Shown here: positions 17,977-27,376 of the stretch, one piece after another
Layout of the letters: every line of letters starts with the position of its first letter
How positions within the stretch are numbered: the first letter of the stretch is position 1
Assembly (NCBI RefSeq): GCF_000186465.1
Contig: NZ_GL636091.1
Coordinates: forward strand, 1,882,545-1,946,544
Origin: Streptococcus australis ATCC 700641
GTDB taxonomy: Bacteria > Bacillota > Bacilli > Lactobacillales > Streptococcaceae
Length of the DNA: 64,000 bases
Direction: 5' to 3'
Notes under the pieces: generated by a model
What the model saw: only the letters and a program-made list of their open reading frames with translations
What the model was told of the DNA's origin: nothing
Database searches by the model: none
Program-made: the position numbers and the translations under genes

Positions 17977-18666
17977 TTAAATGGATTCAGATGTTCTTTT
18001 TCTTTTCTTACTGGACTTAACGATAGCATTGATCAGGATAAGGGTTCCTGTCATCAGGATCGTCACGATCAAATAGTTGAGCACGAGCCCATGATTGCCA
18101 ATTACAGGAGGACGACGCATAAATCCGTAATTTCCACCCGTTACGAGATTAGCCAGCTGAATAATAGCATTGACCCCAAAAGTCATCTGACAGATTTTCC
18201 AAGCATCTCTTTCTTCCACCTGGTAGGATTGAACCAGATAAATCAAGCAATTGGCCAAGAGGGCCCAGTGGCCAAAAACATTGTTGATTGAGGATACATG
18301 AGGAAAAGGATAGGGATAAAAGACAGGATGAACCAAGGCCATGATGGAGCCAAAGACGCCAACAAGAGCAAAATATTGCTTGAAGCTTCCCTTGGGAGCC
18401 AAGAGAATAATCCACATGGCCATCCGACTATGATAGAAGGGCAGGCTCTCTGAAAAAGGCAAATGTGCTGCAATATACCAAACGTTGATCATCAGCAACT
18501 GGATCAATTGACCCCAATACCAAAAGGTTTGATAGCCTTTGGAAGAGGCAAATCGAATAGATAGAAGGACCACCACTACCAATGAGGTCGGCAACAAGAA
18601 ATACCAAGCCCCCAATTGAGGAGGGGCTGTTGGTTGACTGGTAAAAAACAAATCCCAAAGCGTCAT
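17977..18666 (-). CDS. TIGR02206/YwaF-like membrane protein, paralog 2
   Basis: A 229-residue membrane protein, clearly paralogous to its upstream neighbour: both begin MTLWDLFFT/LLFTNQ and share SLPFYHSRMAM/NLPFYHCRLAM, FPHV..FGHWALLANCLIYL and TGGNYGFMRRPPVIG. It has about seven hydrophobic segments and a basic C-terminal tail KSSKKRKR. Function unknown; conserved His residues in LPFYHSR and FGHWALL face the same membrane region and could bind a ligand or metal (inference). Confidence 0.78.
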   Translation of the reverse strand: MTLWDLFFTSQPTAPPQLGAWYFLLPTSLVVVVLLSIRFASSKGYQTFWYWGQLIQLLMINVWYIAAHLPFSESLPFYHSRMAMWIILLAPKGSFKQYFALVGVFGSIMALVHPVFYPYPFPHVSSINNVFGHWALLANCLIYLVQSYQVEERDAWKICQMTFGVNAIIQLANLVTGGNYGFMRRPPVIGNHGLVLNYLIVTILMTGTLILINAIVKSSKKRKRTSESI

Positions 18667-18694
18667 GTCTTCCTTCCCCCTTCACATCTATTTT

Positions 18695-19402
18695 CTATTC
18701 TGATCGGGAAATAACAGTCTCTTCAACCATCTTGTATTTGTACTTATACCGTTGGTTGACCAAGAAAATTCCAGCTACCATCACAAAGCTAACCAAAAGG
18801 TAGTTCAAAAGTGCACCGTGGTCCCCAATGATTGGTGGACGCCGTAAGAAGCCATAATCCCCTTTCGTCAAAAGGTTGACCAAGAAAATCAAAGCATTCA
18901 TGCCAAAGGTGATCTTGAAAATTCTCAAACCGTCTTGTTTTTCAGATTGATAATGATCCTGCAGGTAAATCAAACTATTAGCAAGCAAGGCCCAGTGACT
19001 AAAAATCAGATTCAACACAGTGATATGAGGGAATGGGAAGGGATCAAAGGCTGGATACACCAAGGCCGCAATCGATCCCAAAACTCCCAAAAGAGCAAAA
19101 TATTGCTTGATATAGGTCCCTTTAGGGGCAAAGAGAATCACCAGCATGGCCAAGCGGCAATGATAGAAAGGCAAATTATCCGTCAAAGGCATGTGGGCAA
19201 GAATATACCAAGCATTGATGGTCAAGACTTGGATCAACTGTGCCCAATACCAAAAGCGTTGGTAGCTTTTGGACTGCGCAAATCTGATGGAAAAGTAGCC
19301 AACCACCAACAAAGAAGCTGGCAGAATGAAATACCAGAGCCCAAATTCAGGCGGGGCTGATTTTTGGTTCGTAAACAATAAATCCCAAAGTGTCATTTTC
19401 AT
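18695..19402 (-). CDS. TIGR02206/YwaF-like membrane protein, paralog 1
   Basis: A 235-residue membrane protein, first of the three tandem copies in transcription order. It has about seven hydrophobic helices, NLPFYHCRLAMLVILFAPKG (about 74-93) and FSHWALLANSLIYLQDHYQ. It follows the Nudix gene by 24 nt. An ATG two codons inside the chosen start is equally possible. Confidence 0.78.
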   Translation of the reverse strand: MKMTLWDLLFTNQKSAPPEFGLWYFILPASLLVVGYFSIRFAQSKSYQRFWYWAQLIQVLTINAWYILAHMPLTDNLPFYHCRLAMLVILFAPKGTYIKQYFALLGVLGSIAALVYPAFDPFPFPHITVLNLIFSHWALLANSLIYLQDHYQSEKQDGLRIFKITFGMNALIFLVNLLTKGDYGFLRRPPIIGDHGALLNYLLVSFVMVAGIFLVNQRYKYKYKMVEETVISRSE

Positions 19403-19426
19403 ATTCCTTTAATTTATAGATCGTTT

Positions 19427-20038
19427 TTAATCACAATACAAATCTCGTTTCCCATCATAGACCTCCCAAAGGAAGTTCAATTGTTCTTCTGTATTGCGCT
19501 TGGTAGAAAGAGCAGGCATTTTTTCTCTCTCAAAAAAGGCAAGGTCGGAAATTTCCTGGTTCTTTTCAAAATTTCCATCTAATAATTCACATTCAAATAC
19601 CAATTTCACATATTGGCGACTTTGCAATTGGTAGCGATTGGTATCAAATACTGCCAACAATCTGATTACACGCGCAGAATAGCCCGTTTCTTCTTGGATT
19701 TCCTTTAAAATGTTTTCCGTCGGAGAATAGCCAACCTCACCAAAGCCACCCGGCAAGGCCCAGGTCTCTTCTCCCTGACCTTTCACCAGACAAAGTTTTC
19801 CATCTTTGACAATCCATGCCCTAACATCAATCAAGGGAGTGTCGTAATGGTCTGTCGGTCTAAACAAATCCGATAATTCTTGTGGATTCAAATCAGTCGC
19901 TTCTCTGACAAGATCCTGTAAAATGGCACGAATATCCTGATAGCGCTCTTGATCAAATGGATCTTTTGAGAACGCTAAGCCTGTATTGGTGATTGAAATC
20001 AAGCGCTGAATGTTCTTTAGTACATTATTACTCGCCAT
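19427..20038 (-). CDS. Nudix hydrolase
   Basis: A 203-residue protein with an N-terminal helical extension (about 1-65) of the kind seen before Nudix domains in Gram-positive bacteria, then a Nudix domain. The Nudix box GGFGEVGYSPTENILKEIQ.EETGY keeps the metal-binding KEIxEE core, while the usual Glu of GX5E is Tyr. Substrate unknown; ADP-ribose- or nucleotide-sugar-type pyrophosphatase activity is likely. It overlaps the end of murF by 11 nt, so it is co-translated with a cell-wall gene. Confidence 0.85.
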   Translation of the reverse strand: MASNNVLKNIQRLISITNTGLAFSKDPFDQERYQDIRAILQDLVREATDLNPQELSDLFRPTDHYDTPLIDVRAWIVKDGKLCLVKGQGEETWALPGGFGEVGYSPTENILKEIQEETGYSARVIRLLAVFDTNRYQLQSRQYVKLVFECELLDGNFEKNQEISDLAFFEREKMPALSTKRNTEEQLNFLWEVYDGKRDLYCD

Positions 20039-21398
20039 TCTCCAACTCCTCTACCAATTTGGCTAGATTCATGGAATTACTTCCCTTGATGAGGATTTGG
20101 TCCTGCTCTTTTAAGCTTTCCTTGACTTGTTTGACCAGGTCCTCAAATTGATCTTCCTCAGCGGTCTTTTTGAAATAATAGACATGTCCGAGTGGGAACA
20201 TCTGGCTCGCTAATTGAGCCAAGCCCGCAATGTCTTGACCGTAGAAAATCACTGTATCCAAGACATCCGGTGACAGGCTGAGAATCATTTGGTTGTGCAG
20301 ATCAATGGATTGCTCCCCTAGCTCTTTCATATCTGCCAAGACCGCTAGCTTGCGACCATTTGGATTGGCAGGAATGGTTGAGAAGGTTTCTAAAATCAGG
20401 CGCATGGCAGTTGGGTTGGCATTGTAGACGTCGGATAGGATATCCGCTCCATTACCTGCCTTCTTCCATTCTGTGCGGTTCTTAGTAAGCTCTAGGCCTT
20501 TAAAGCTTGCACGGATAGCCTCTTCGCTCACCCCTTCTTTTAAGGCAACATAGGAAGCGATCATGGCATTGGTCGCATTGTATTTGCCTGTTACAGGCAG
20601 GTCAATGGCTTCTTCTAAAAAATTCGCTTCAAAGGTCAGGCTGTCCTTGCGCTCGTCCAACTTGGTAATGCGGATGTCTGCTCCTTCACCAAAGCGCACA
20701 AGCTCTTGTTGGTTGGGTAAAAAATCCTCTACAATCGGATCGGCCGGTACTAGAAGCAAGCCACCAGCTGGCATCCCGTCCGCAATTTGCAATTTCCCTT
20801 TAGCGATTTCTGTGCGATCTTTGAAAAACTCCAGGTGAGCTTCCCCAATGAGGGTCACGATTGCTGCTTTTGGATGGGCAATTTCTGAGAGGAGATGGAT
20901 ATCTCCCAGATGGTCCTGTCCCATTTCAAGGACAAGTTTCTCTGTTCCTTCTGGCATATGGAGAACCGTGTAAGGAAGGCCAATCTCGTTATTGTAGTTC
21001 CCTTGTGTTTTATAGGTTTTATAAGTAGTAGATAATAATTGAGCCAACATATCTTTGGTCGTTGTCTTACCGTTTGAACCGGTGACCGCCAAGACATCTA
21101 CTTGACTCTTCTCCAAAACATATTGTGCTAATTTTTGAAAGGCCCCTAGAACATCATCTACCAACAAATACGGGTGGCCTTCTACTTCTTTTTCAGACAA
21201 GGTCGCTACAGCCCCGTTTTCAAAGGCGGTTTCAATAAAATCATGCCCATCACGCGCCACCTTGAGAGGGACAAAGAGGTCCCCCTTACCAATAAGACGA
21301 CTATCAAATTCTGGCTTCTGTAAATCAAAATCTTCAAATTGACTGATATCATTGCGAACAGCCAGGACACGAGCCACTTCGTGCAAGGTTACATTCAT
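20028..21398 (-). CDS. murF: UDP-MurNAc-tripeptide:D-Ala-D-Ala ligase
   Basis: MurF adds D-Ala-D-Ala to UDP-MurNAc-tripeptide, the last cytoplasmic step of peptidoglycan precursor synthesis. The 456-residue protein has the ATP-binding loop GSNGKTTTK (107-115), the middle-domain EMGQDHLGDIHLLSEIA region and a C-terminal ligase domain starting with YNANPTAM. It follows ddl, which makes the D-Ala-D-Ala it uses, 90 nt downstream across a terminator-like hairpin. Confidence 0.96.
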   Translation of the reverse strand: MNVTLHEVARVLAVRNDISQFEDFDLQKPEFDSRLIGKGDLFVPLKVARDGHDFIETAFENGAVATLSEKEVEGHPYLLVDDVLGAFQKLAQYVLEKSQVDVLAVTGSNGKTTTKDMLAQLLSTTYKTYKTQGNYNNEIGLPYTVLHMPEGTEKLVLEMGQDHLGDIHLLSEIAHPKAAIVTLIGEAHLEFFKDRTEIAKGKLQIADGMPAGGLLLVPADPIVEDFLPNQQELVRFGEGADIRITKLDERKDSLTFEANFLEEAIDLPVTGKYNATNAMIASYVALKEGVSEEAIRASFKGLELTKNRTEWKKAGNGADILSDVYNANPTAMRLILETFSTIPANPNGRKLAVLADMKELGEQSIDLHNQMILSLSPDVLDTVIFYGQDIAGLAQLASQMFPLGHVYYFKKTAEEDQFEDLVKQVKESLKEQDQILIKGSNSMNLAKLVEELENGE

Positions 21399-21411
21399 GG
21401 TATTCTCCTCT

Positions 21412-21465
21412 AAAAAGTGGGAGCAGGAAGAAAAGCGACTCCTCTATGAGTTGACTTCATCTCCC
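21412..21465 (-). terminator. Hairpin between ddl and murF
   Basis: Minus strand AGTGGGAG ... CTCCCACT followed by TTTTTAGAG. A terminator whose stem sequence resembles the intergenic repeat modules; some read-through into murF is likely because no murF promoter was recognised. Confidence 0.65.
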
Positions 21466-21486
21466 ACTCCCGCTAGGAACAGTTCC

Positions 21487-22533
21487 TTAAAGTAAGTGCG
21501 CTTCACGCTTTTCAAAGGTTTCTTTGGCTAATTCTACCAAGCGCTCGATTAAATCAGGATAGGCCAAGCCCATGTTATCCCAAAGTAAAGGATACATAGA
21601 CCATTGGGTAAAGCCAGGCATGGTATTGAGCTCATTCAAGTAGATGCCCCCATCCTCTGTGTAGAAGAAATCACAACGGGAGAGACCTTTGCCACCAATG
21701 GCACGGAAGGCTAGTTCTGCATTATGACGCATGGTCGCAGCAACTTCTGCAGGAATTTCAGCTGGAATCGCCATCGTAATCTTATTATCGATGTATTTGG
21801 CTTCGTAGTCATAGAAGGCTACATCTTTGACCACCTCACCAGGGAGGGTGCTCTTGACATCGTAGTTGCCTAACAATCCCACTTCGATTTCGCGGGCTAC
21901 GACACCTTGCTCAACCAAAACACGGCTATCGTATTTAAAGGCCAATTCCAAAGACTTGCGAAGTTCTGCTTGGTTCTCTGCTTTTGAAATCCCGACACTA
22001 GAGCCCATATTAGAAGGCTTGGTAAAGACCGGATAGGTCAATTCCTTTTCGATTAAGGTAATCTTGGCCTCTAGGTCATCTCCTTCAAGGACAGCCACAT
22101 AAGGAACTTGTGGAATCCCTGCAGATTCTAGGACCCGTTTGGTGGTAATCTTGTCCATCGCCACACTAGAAGAAAGGATATCACATCCCACATAAGGGAG
22201 TTTCAATACTTCTAGGAAACCTTGAACCGATCCATCTTCTCCCATTGGTCCATGAAGGACTGGAAAGACAACCGCTCCTTCTTGGTAGATGCTGCTCGGA
22301 GTTGCTTTAGCGTCCCAATCAATGGTTTCATTGGTCATCAAGCGTTCTGTTTCAGCAGGTTTCTCTTCAAAAGTTTGCGTCTTGATGAAGTCTCCAGCCT
22401 GAGTAATGAAATAGGTCTCAACAGAATACTTGTCATAATTGATCGCCCGCATGACGCTTTCAGCTGAAAGCACAGACACTTCGCGCTCTGCGCTACGGCC
22501 ACCATAAAGAAGTACAATTTTTTCTTTTGCCAT
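21487..22533 (-). CDS. ddl: D-alanine--D-alanine ligase
   Basis: Ddl joins two D-alanines with ATP. The 348-residue ATP-grasp protein has [17 protein letters not shown] at the N-terminus, [15 protein letters not shown] (about 94-108), the ATP-binding [11 protein letters not shown] (about 170-180), and [11 protein letters not shown] (about 306-316). The residue pattern is the D-Ala-D-Ala type, with no sign of a D-Ala-D-Lac enzyme. It has its own promoter after recR. Confidence 0.96.
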   Translation of the reverse strand: MAKEKIVLLYGGRSAEREVSVLSAESVMRAINYDKYSVETYFITQAGDFIKTQTFEEKPAETERLMTNETIDWDAKATPSSIYQEGAVVFPVLHGPMGEDGSVQGFLEVLKLPYVGCDILSSSVAMDKITTKRVLESAGIPQVPYVAVLEGDDLEAKITLIEKELTYPVFTKPSNMGSSVGISKAENQAELRKSLELAFKYDSRVLVEQGVVAREIEVGLLGNYDVKSTLPGEVVKDVAFYDYEAKYIDNKITMAIPAEIPAEVAATMRHNAELAFRAIGGKGLSRCDFFYTEDGGIYLNELNTMPGFTQWSMYPLLWDNMGLAYPDLIERLVELAKETFEKREAHLL

Positions 22534-22616
22534 TGTTTGGTCCTAATCCTTTTTTTAATTTTGTGCTTCCTAATTGACTTGTCAGAAGCACTCCTCACAT
22601 ACGAGTTCGTCCCTCT

Positions 22617-22645
22617 AGTATACCACACTTTAAAAAGAAAGAAAA
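22617..22645 (-). promoter_or_regulatory. ddl promoter (extended -10)
   Basis: Minus strand TGGTATACT extended -10, with a weak TTTTCT at -35. The leader of about 80 nt contains a 7-bp hairpin GTGCTTC/GAAGCAC. Confidence 0.6.
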
Positions 22646-22666
22646 CGAGAGAGAACACCTAAAAAA

Positions 22667-22698
22667 CAAAAAACCGGAGGCTTTCCTCCAGTTTCTGT
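22667..22698 (-). terminator. Terminator of pbp2b-recR
   Basis: Minus strand AACTGGAGG-AAAG-CCTCCGGTTTTTTGTT, directly after the recR stop. It partly overlaps the region upstream of the ddl promoter. Confidence 0.85.
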
Positions 22699-22704
22699 AA
22701 CCGC

Positions 22705-23301
22705 TTATAACTCGGTTCGATTTTCAATAGCTCGAAGAAGGGTCACTTCGTCCGCATATTCGATATCGGCTCCGACAGCTAATCCACGTGCTAGACGGGT
22801 CACTTTGATGCCAGCTGGTTTGAGGACGCGTGAGATATACATAGAAGTTGCTTCCCCATCTGCTGTTGCATTGGTCGCCACAATCACTTCTTGGACCTCA
22901 TGATCCATTAATCGTGTGATCAAGGACTTGAGGTTAATATCATCTGGTCCGACTCCATTCATGGGCGAAATCAAGCCATGAAGGACATGGTAGCGACCGT
23001 GGTACTCCTGAATATTCTCCATGGCTGACACATCTCGACTATCTTCTACCACTAAGATGGTCGATGGATCGCGCGTCTCGTCTCGACAAATGGCACACTC
23101 TTCTTCATCTGTTAGGTTCCCACAGATGGAACAGTAGCTTAATTCCCGCTTTGCTGACAAGAGATTCTTGGCAAACTCATTGACATCGTCATCACTCATT
23201 CCGATGGTATAAAAGGCCAGACGAGTTGCTGTTTTGATCCCAATACCAGGGAGCTTCGAATAACTTTCAATTAATTTTGCGATAGGTGTTGGATAGAGCA
23301 T
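22705..23301 (-). CDS. recR: Recombination mediator RecR
   Basis: RecR works with RecO and RecF to load RecA on gapped DNA. The 198-residue protein has the N-terminal helix-hairpin-helix region [15 protein letters not shown] (15-29), a four-cysteine zinc finger CSIC..CAIC (about 57-72), and the Toprim domain with [12 protein letters not shown]. It is only 10 nt after pbp2b, an arrangement conserved in streptococci. Confidence 0.96.
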   Translation of the reverse strand: MLYPTPIAKLIESYSKLPGIGIKTATRLAFYTIGMSDDDVNEFAKNLLSAKRELSYCSICGNLTDEEECAICRDETRDPSTILVVEDSRDVSAMENIQEYHGRYHVLHGLISPMNGVGPDDINLKSLITRLMDHEVQEVIVATNATADGEATSMYISRVLKPAGIKVTRLARGLAVGADIEYADEVTLLRAIENRTEL

Positions 23302-23311
23302 AGCTTCCTTT

Positions 23312-25393
23312 CTAATTCATAGGATGTTTTTGCTGGTAGAGATTGATAATCTCTCTGGTAATACTGTGACTAACAGTCGCTTGGAGATTGGTATTGTGAG
23401 GGAAGACGACTGCCACCGCAATCTGAGGATTTTCAGATGGGGCATAGGCGATGACATTGGTATTTACAGCAGGGGTCCCACCATTTACAAATGTTTCTGC
23501 AGTCCCGGTCTTCGCACTGATTGGAACAGCAGCTCCTTCTCCGATGGTTTTACCAGTTGTTAAGCCACTGGTTCCGTATACCACCTGATAAAAACCTTGT
23601 TTAATGATAGCTAGATTTTCGGGTGTCAAAGCTACTTGATTGAGTTCTTTTGTTGCAATCTCTTCTTTCAGAGGGCCCAAACCTCCCTTGGCATCATTCT
23701 CATAAATCCCTTGAACCAGGTGTGGCGCCACGCGTTTCCCATCATTGGCAATGGTTGCAACATATTGAGCCAACTGCATAGGGGTATAGTTATCAAACTG
23801 ACCAAAGGCGTCTGTTAGGTAATTACCAATCGTGAACTCTTTGGGAACATAGCCAGTTGATTCATTCGGAAGGTCAATTCCTGTCTCTGTTCCCAGACCA
23901 TAAGAGGCAAAGGTCGAACGCAATTTGTTCATAGCTGGATCCAATTGGTCTGTCTTCAAGCTCATGTTTGGCTGATAGGGTTGGCCCATCAAATCAAGAG
24001 CTATCTGCACCATATAGGTGTTGGAAGAATATTCTAACGCTTGGACCGCATTGATTTCTTGGCTTCCAAACTGGGTGAACCAAGAAGTGATAGGAGCTGA
24101 ACCAGAAAAGGAAATTGGTTGATCCAATAGGACTTGATTCCCAGAAATCACCCCATTTTCCCATCCTGCTGTCAAAGTCGCTGCTTTCACAACCGATCCT
24201 GGAACAAAGACGTTGGTCACTGTCCCTAAAGCATCAGGGGTCAGATCTTGTGAACCTGCTTCATGTTTCATCCCCGCCATCGCAAGGATTCTACCCGTTT
24301 TTGGATCTAAGGCAACAGCATAGACCCCTTCTGAGTAGATGGCATTGCCAGCGGCCAATTCTGCCTGGAAGGACTTCTTCAAGATGTCTTCCACTCCTCT
24401 TTGGAAATCCAAATCAATGGAAAGCTTGATATTGTTCCCTTTGCTTCCTTTGGAGAGGGTTTTGATTTTTTCAACATTGCCATTCTTGTCCAAATGGATT
24501 TCTTTTTCAACCCGTTCTCCTTGGAGGACAGACTCATATTGTTTTTCTAAATAAGAAGTTCCGACGCGATCATTTAAGGCATAGCCTTTTTCCAAATAAT
24601 CGTCCACATCTTCAGCTGGAAGACCGGCTTGCTCTGTCGACACACTACCAACGATGGAAGCCAAAGGACTATCAACCACTTTTCGATCCCAACTCGTGAT
24701 CACTTCAAATCCTGGAAATTCTTTCAAATGATCTTTGACCGTCGTTACTTGCTCATCGGACATCGGATCCGTCACAATCGTAGCACTAGCAAAGTTTTCA
24801 ACCGCATTCATTTGGCTGAAGAGATAGATGGCTTTCTTTTCTTCTTCCGTATAGCCCAATTTGGCTGGGTCAATACTGTCCACCGCATACTGGTAGATTT
24901 TCGCTTCTGGAAGTGGGTTGCCATCCGTATCGATGCGTTCCTCCTTGGGCAGTTTGTCCACTACTTCTTTATAGACTTCGGTGTTTGCGAGATAAAAGTC
25001 GATTTCTTGACGCTTGCTGACTTGAGGGTTTGACACGCTTACGTAATTTAGGAGAAGCTGTGCTGTTTGACGCATCTCTTCTGCAGTAAACTTATTGCTA
25101 CGCGTAAAGGATAAGACCTTCTTATCGACATTCTCTACCAGTGGCTGACCAGAAGCATCATAAATCTGTCCCCGGAGACTTCCCCTTGTTAAATGTTTTT
25201 TTGTAGCTTTTGCTAATTTTTGCGTATAAAAGCCTTGATGAGTAATCTGCATATACCCTAGTCGAGCAATTAAAATCAAAAAGAGGGTACAGACTATACT
25301 GAATAACAAATAAAGTCGTCTAGTAATCCACCGATTATCAAATTTTCTCACCTTAGCATTCGCTTTTTTTGAACGTTTAGATTTTCGAGCCAT
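23312..25393 (-). CDS. penA: Penicillin-binding protein 2B (class B transpeptidase)
   Basis: PBP2b is the elongation-specific D,D-transpeptidase of streptococci. The start at 25393 ([10 protein letters not shown], 693 residues) has AAGGAGAGG before it; an upstream in-frame start would add 15 unrelated residues. It has a cytoplasmic basic tail, one membrane helix (about 26-48), a PBP dimer domain, and a transpeptidase domain with SVVK (catalytic Ser in [10 protein letters not shown]), YSSNT and SAKTGTAE. The Thr after the SSN motif, whose change to Ala marks low-affinity pneumococcal alleles, is intact here. No insertion or mosaic break was visible by eye. Confidence 0.95.
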   Translation of the reverse strand: MARKSKRSKKANAKVRKFDNRWITRRLYLLFSIVCTLFLILIARLGYMQITHQGFYTQKLAKATKKHLTRGSLRGQIYDASGQPLVENVDKKVLSFTRSNKFTAEEMRQTAQLLLNYVSVSNPQVSKRQEIDFYLANTEVYKEVVDKLPKEERIDTDGNPLPEAKIYQYAVDSIDPAKLGYTEEEKKAIYLFSQMNAVENFASATIVTDPMSDEQVTTVKDHLKEFPGFEVITSWDRKVVDSPLASIVGSVSTEQAGLPAEDVDDYLEKGYALNDRVGTSYLEKQYESVLQGERVEKEIHLDKNGNVEKIKTLSKGSKGNNIKLSIDLDFQRGVEDILKKSFQAELAAGNAIYSEGVYAVALDPKTGRILAMAGMKHEAGSQDLTPDALGTVTNVFVPGSVVKAATLTAGWENGVISGNQVLLDQPISFSGSAPITSWFTQFGSQEINAVQALEYSSNTYMVQIALDLMGQPYQPNMSLKTDQLDPAMNKLRSTFASYGLGTETGIDLPNESTGYVPKEFTIGNYLTDAFGQFDNYTPMQLAQYVATIANDGKRVAPHLVQGIYENDAKGGLGPLKEEIATKELNQVALTPENLAIIKQGFYQVVYGTSGLTTGKTIGEGAAVPISAKTGTAETFVNGGTPAVNTNVIAYAPSENPQIAVAVVFPHNTNLQATVSHSITREIINLYQQKHPMN

Positions 25394-25710
25394 ACCTCTC
25401 CTTTCATCTTGATTCTCAATCCCAGCCCCTCTCAACACAACCTAAAAATAGGATAAATTTAGAGAAAATCTGAGGAATATTTCCATTTTAAACTCAACTT
25501 CCATTATAGCACATTTCATCCAGACGCGAGTCGCTAGACCAGATAAAAAAATAGCTATTCTGAACTCCTTGTCAACTATTCTTTCAGCAGTGTGAACAAT
25601 ACAAACATCTTTTTACTAAAAAGCGGATCCTTCCTCAAATCACAAGAAACAGGAGACTGGATATTTTTTGGTATAATAGAAGCATCGACAAAGTTAGTAA
25701 AGGAAACGAT
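25394..25710. promoter_or_regulatory. Divergent promoter region of pbp2b and exoA
   Basis: Two extended -10 boxes point outward: TGCTATAAT on the minus strand (25503-25511) for pbp2b-recR, and TGGTATAAT on the plus strand (25669-25677) for exoA. Neither has a strong -35. No reading frame of note lies in this 317-nt gap. Confidence 0.7.
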
Positions 25711-26538
25711 ATGAAACTAATCTCATGGAATATTGACTCATTAAATGCCGCCTTGACGAGTGACTCTGCACGCGCGAAGCTCTCGCAAGACGTCCTCCTT
25801 ACCTTGGTTGCAGAGAATGCGGATATCATTGCCATTCAGGAAACAAAATTATCTGCCAAAGGACCAACGAAAAAACACTTAGAGGTCTTAGAAGAGCTGT
25901 TCCCTGGATATGAAAACACTTGGCGGTCCTCTGTAGAACCAGCCCGTAAAGGCTACGCAGGAACCATGTTCCTCTATAAAAAAGAATTAACACCAAGGGT
26001 AACCTTCCCAGAAATCGGTGCTCCTTCTACCATGGACGTCGAAGGTCGGATTATTACCCTTGAATTTGATGACTTCTTTGTGACCCAGGTCTATACTCCG
26101 AATGCTGGGGATGGGCTCAAACGCCTAGAAGAACGCCAAATCTGGGATGCCAAATATGCAGACTACTTGGCAGAACTAGACCAGCAAAAACCAGTTCTGG
26201 CTACAGGCGACTACAACGTAGCCCACAAGGAAATCGACTTGGCCAATCCAGCCAGCAATCGTCGTTCCCCAGGATTTACCGATGAAGAACGGGCAGGCTT
26301 CACGAACTTGCTAGCCAAAGGGTTCACTGATACCTTCCGCCACTTGCATGGGGACCTTCCAGATCAATATACTTGGTGGGCACAACGTAGCAAAACATCT
26401 AAAATCAACAATACAGGCTGGAGAATTGACTACTGGCTCACTTCTAACCGCATTGCAGACAAGGTGACCAAGTCAGCTATGATTGACTCCGGCGCCCGTC
26501 AAGACCATACACCAATTGTCATGGAGATTGATCTCTAA
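25711..26538 (+). CDS. exoA: Exodeoxyribonuclease III / AP endonuclease
   Basis: ExoA cuts DNA at abasic sites and has 3'-5' exonuclease activity. The 275-residue length equals the pneumococcal enzyme. Exonuclease-endonuclease-phosphatase fold motifs are visible: SWNIDSLNA (5-13), IQETKL with metal-binding Glu, TGDYNVAHKEIDL (catalytic Asp and Asn), and a C-terminal WRIDYWLTS plus SGARQDHTPI with the catalytic His. The first gene after a divergent promoter; the next gene follows 11 nt later. Confidence 0.95.
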   Translation: MKLISWNIDSLNAALTSDSARAKLSQDVLLTLVAENADIIAIQETKLSAKGPTKKHLEVLEELFPGYENTWRSSVEPARKGYAGTMFLYKKELTPRVTFPEIGAPSTMDVEGRIITLEFDDFFVTQVYTPNAGDGLKRLEERQIWDAKYADYLAELDQQKPVLATGDYNVAHKEIDLANPASNRRSPGFTDEERAGFTNLLAKGFTDTFRHLHGDLPDQYTWWAQRSKTSKINNTGWRIDYWLTSNRIADKVTKSAMIDSGARQDHTPIVMEIDL

Positions 26539-26549
26539 GGAGAAAACGA

Positions 26550-26936
26550 ATGGACTATCAAGCTGTCATCCCTGAATTTGTCGTATCGGATATCGAGAAA
26601 TCGCGTCACTTCTACTGCGACTTATTGGGATTCTCTATCCAATACGAGCGTCCAGAGGAAAAATTTCTCTTCCTTTCGCTTGAAGACTGCCAGCTGATGC
26701 TAGAAGAAGGCAAGGAAGAAGAATTAGCCCAACTGACCTATCCTTTCGGGCGCGGTGTCAATATTTCCTTTGGCATTAAGGATGTCCCTCAGCTCCACCA
26801 AAAACTGCTGGAAGCCGAATATCCCATCCATCGTCCGCTGACAAAAAGAGAATTTCGAGTGGGAGATAGCTTTATCTATCCTCAGGAATTTGCGATTTTG
26901 GATCCAGATGGTTATTTTTTAAGATTTAGCGAATAA
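26550..26936 (+). CDS. Glyoxalase/bleomycin-resistance-fold protein (VOC)
   Basis: A 128-residue vicinal-oxygen-chelate protein with two beta-alpha-beta-beta-beta units: EFVVSDIEKSRHFYCDLLGF (residues 9-28) and a C-terminal FAILDPDGYFLRFSE. It lacks the full set of metal ligands of true glyoxalase I, so it may bind a small molecule or drug. It is co-transcribed with exoA (AAGGAG within the 11-nt gap). Confidence 0.8.
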   Translation: MDYQAVIPEFVVSDIEKSRHFYCDLLGFSIQYERPEEKFLFLSLEDCQLMLEEGKEEELAQLTYPFGRGVNISFGIKDVPQLHQKLLEAEYPIHRPLTKREFRVGDSFIYPQEFAILDPDGYFLRFSE

Positions 26937-26950
26937 GAAAAAGGAGGCGA

Positions 26951-27005
26951 TGAACTGCACCCCAAAAGTTAGACAGAAAAAATCTAACTTTTGGGGTGCA
27001 GTTCA
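26951..27005. mobile_element. IS3-type inverted-repeat ends joined as a 55-bp palindrome
   Basis: Two perfect 23-bp arms run TGAACTGCACCCC.. to ..GGGGTGCAGTTCA around a 9-nt A-rich loop. Terminal TGAACTG/CAGTTCA followed by CCCCAAAAGTT is the end signature of IS150/IS3-group insertion sequences, in the correct outward orientation, with no transposase between. Flanking bases show no target duplication. It also makes a strong terminator for exoA-glyoxalase (T-run 27012-27018). Confidence 0.65.
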
Positions 27006-27376
27006 TCTTCAATTTTTTTCTTTTACTAAAGAAAATTTAAAAAATTCAAGAATAGCATTAAGTCAGCATTTCCAAAAGTTTTCACTATATGGTGGGATAT
27101 CTCTATTAGGGCAATTTAAAAATTGGAGATTCATTCTTAGTTTACTGTGCCCGATTTTTTTATAAACATATCTAATTTAACCAAAAATGTTCCTTGAGGA
27201 GTGTTTATGATAAAATAAGGATTATGGACAAACCATCCAGCTGCAAAAACTATCATTACAGAAAAATGAGAAACCATATTCGATAAACAAACAGTGTCTT
27301 CAAAGACAAGTTAAAGAGAAAATATGACGGATTTTTTTCTAGGATGAAAGGATCAATAGGTTCAGAAGGGAGAAAT
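27006..27376. other. AT-rich gap before the LytTR regulator
   Basis: This stretch is markedly AT-rich and has no convincing coding sequence. Tiny frames occur (for example a 20-codon one from 27223 and a 7-codon one from 27324), but none looks like a leader-processed pheromone. No consensus promoter for the regulator was found. Confidence 0.5.

Noticed and set aside
26950..27165. 71-codon plus-strand frame after the glyoxalase gene
   Set aside because: Its first third is the IS3-type palindrome, and the rest is AT-rich with no protein-like features.
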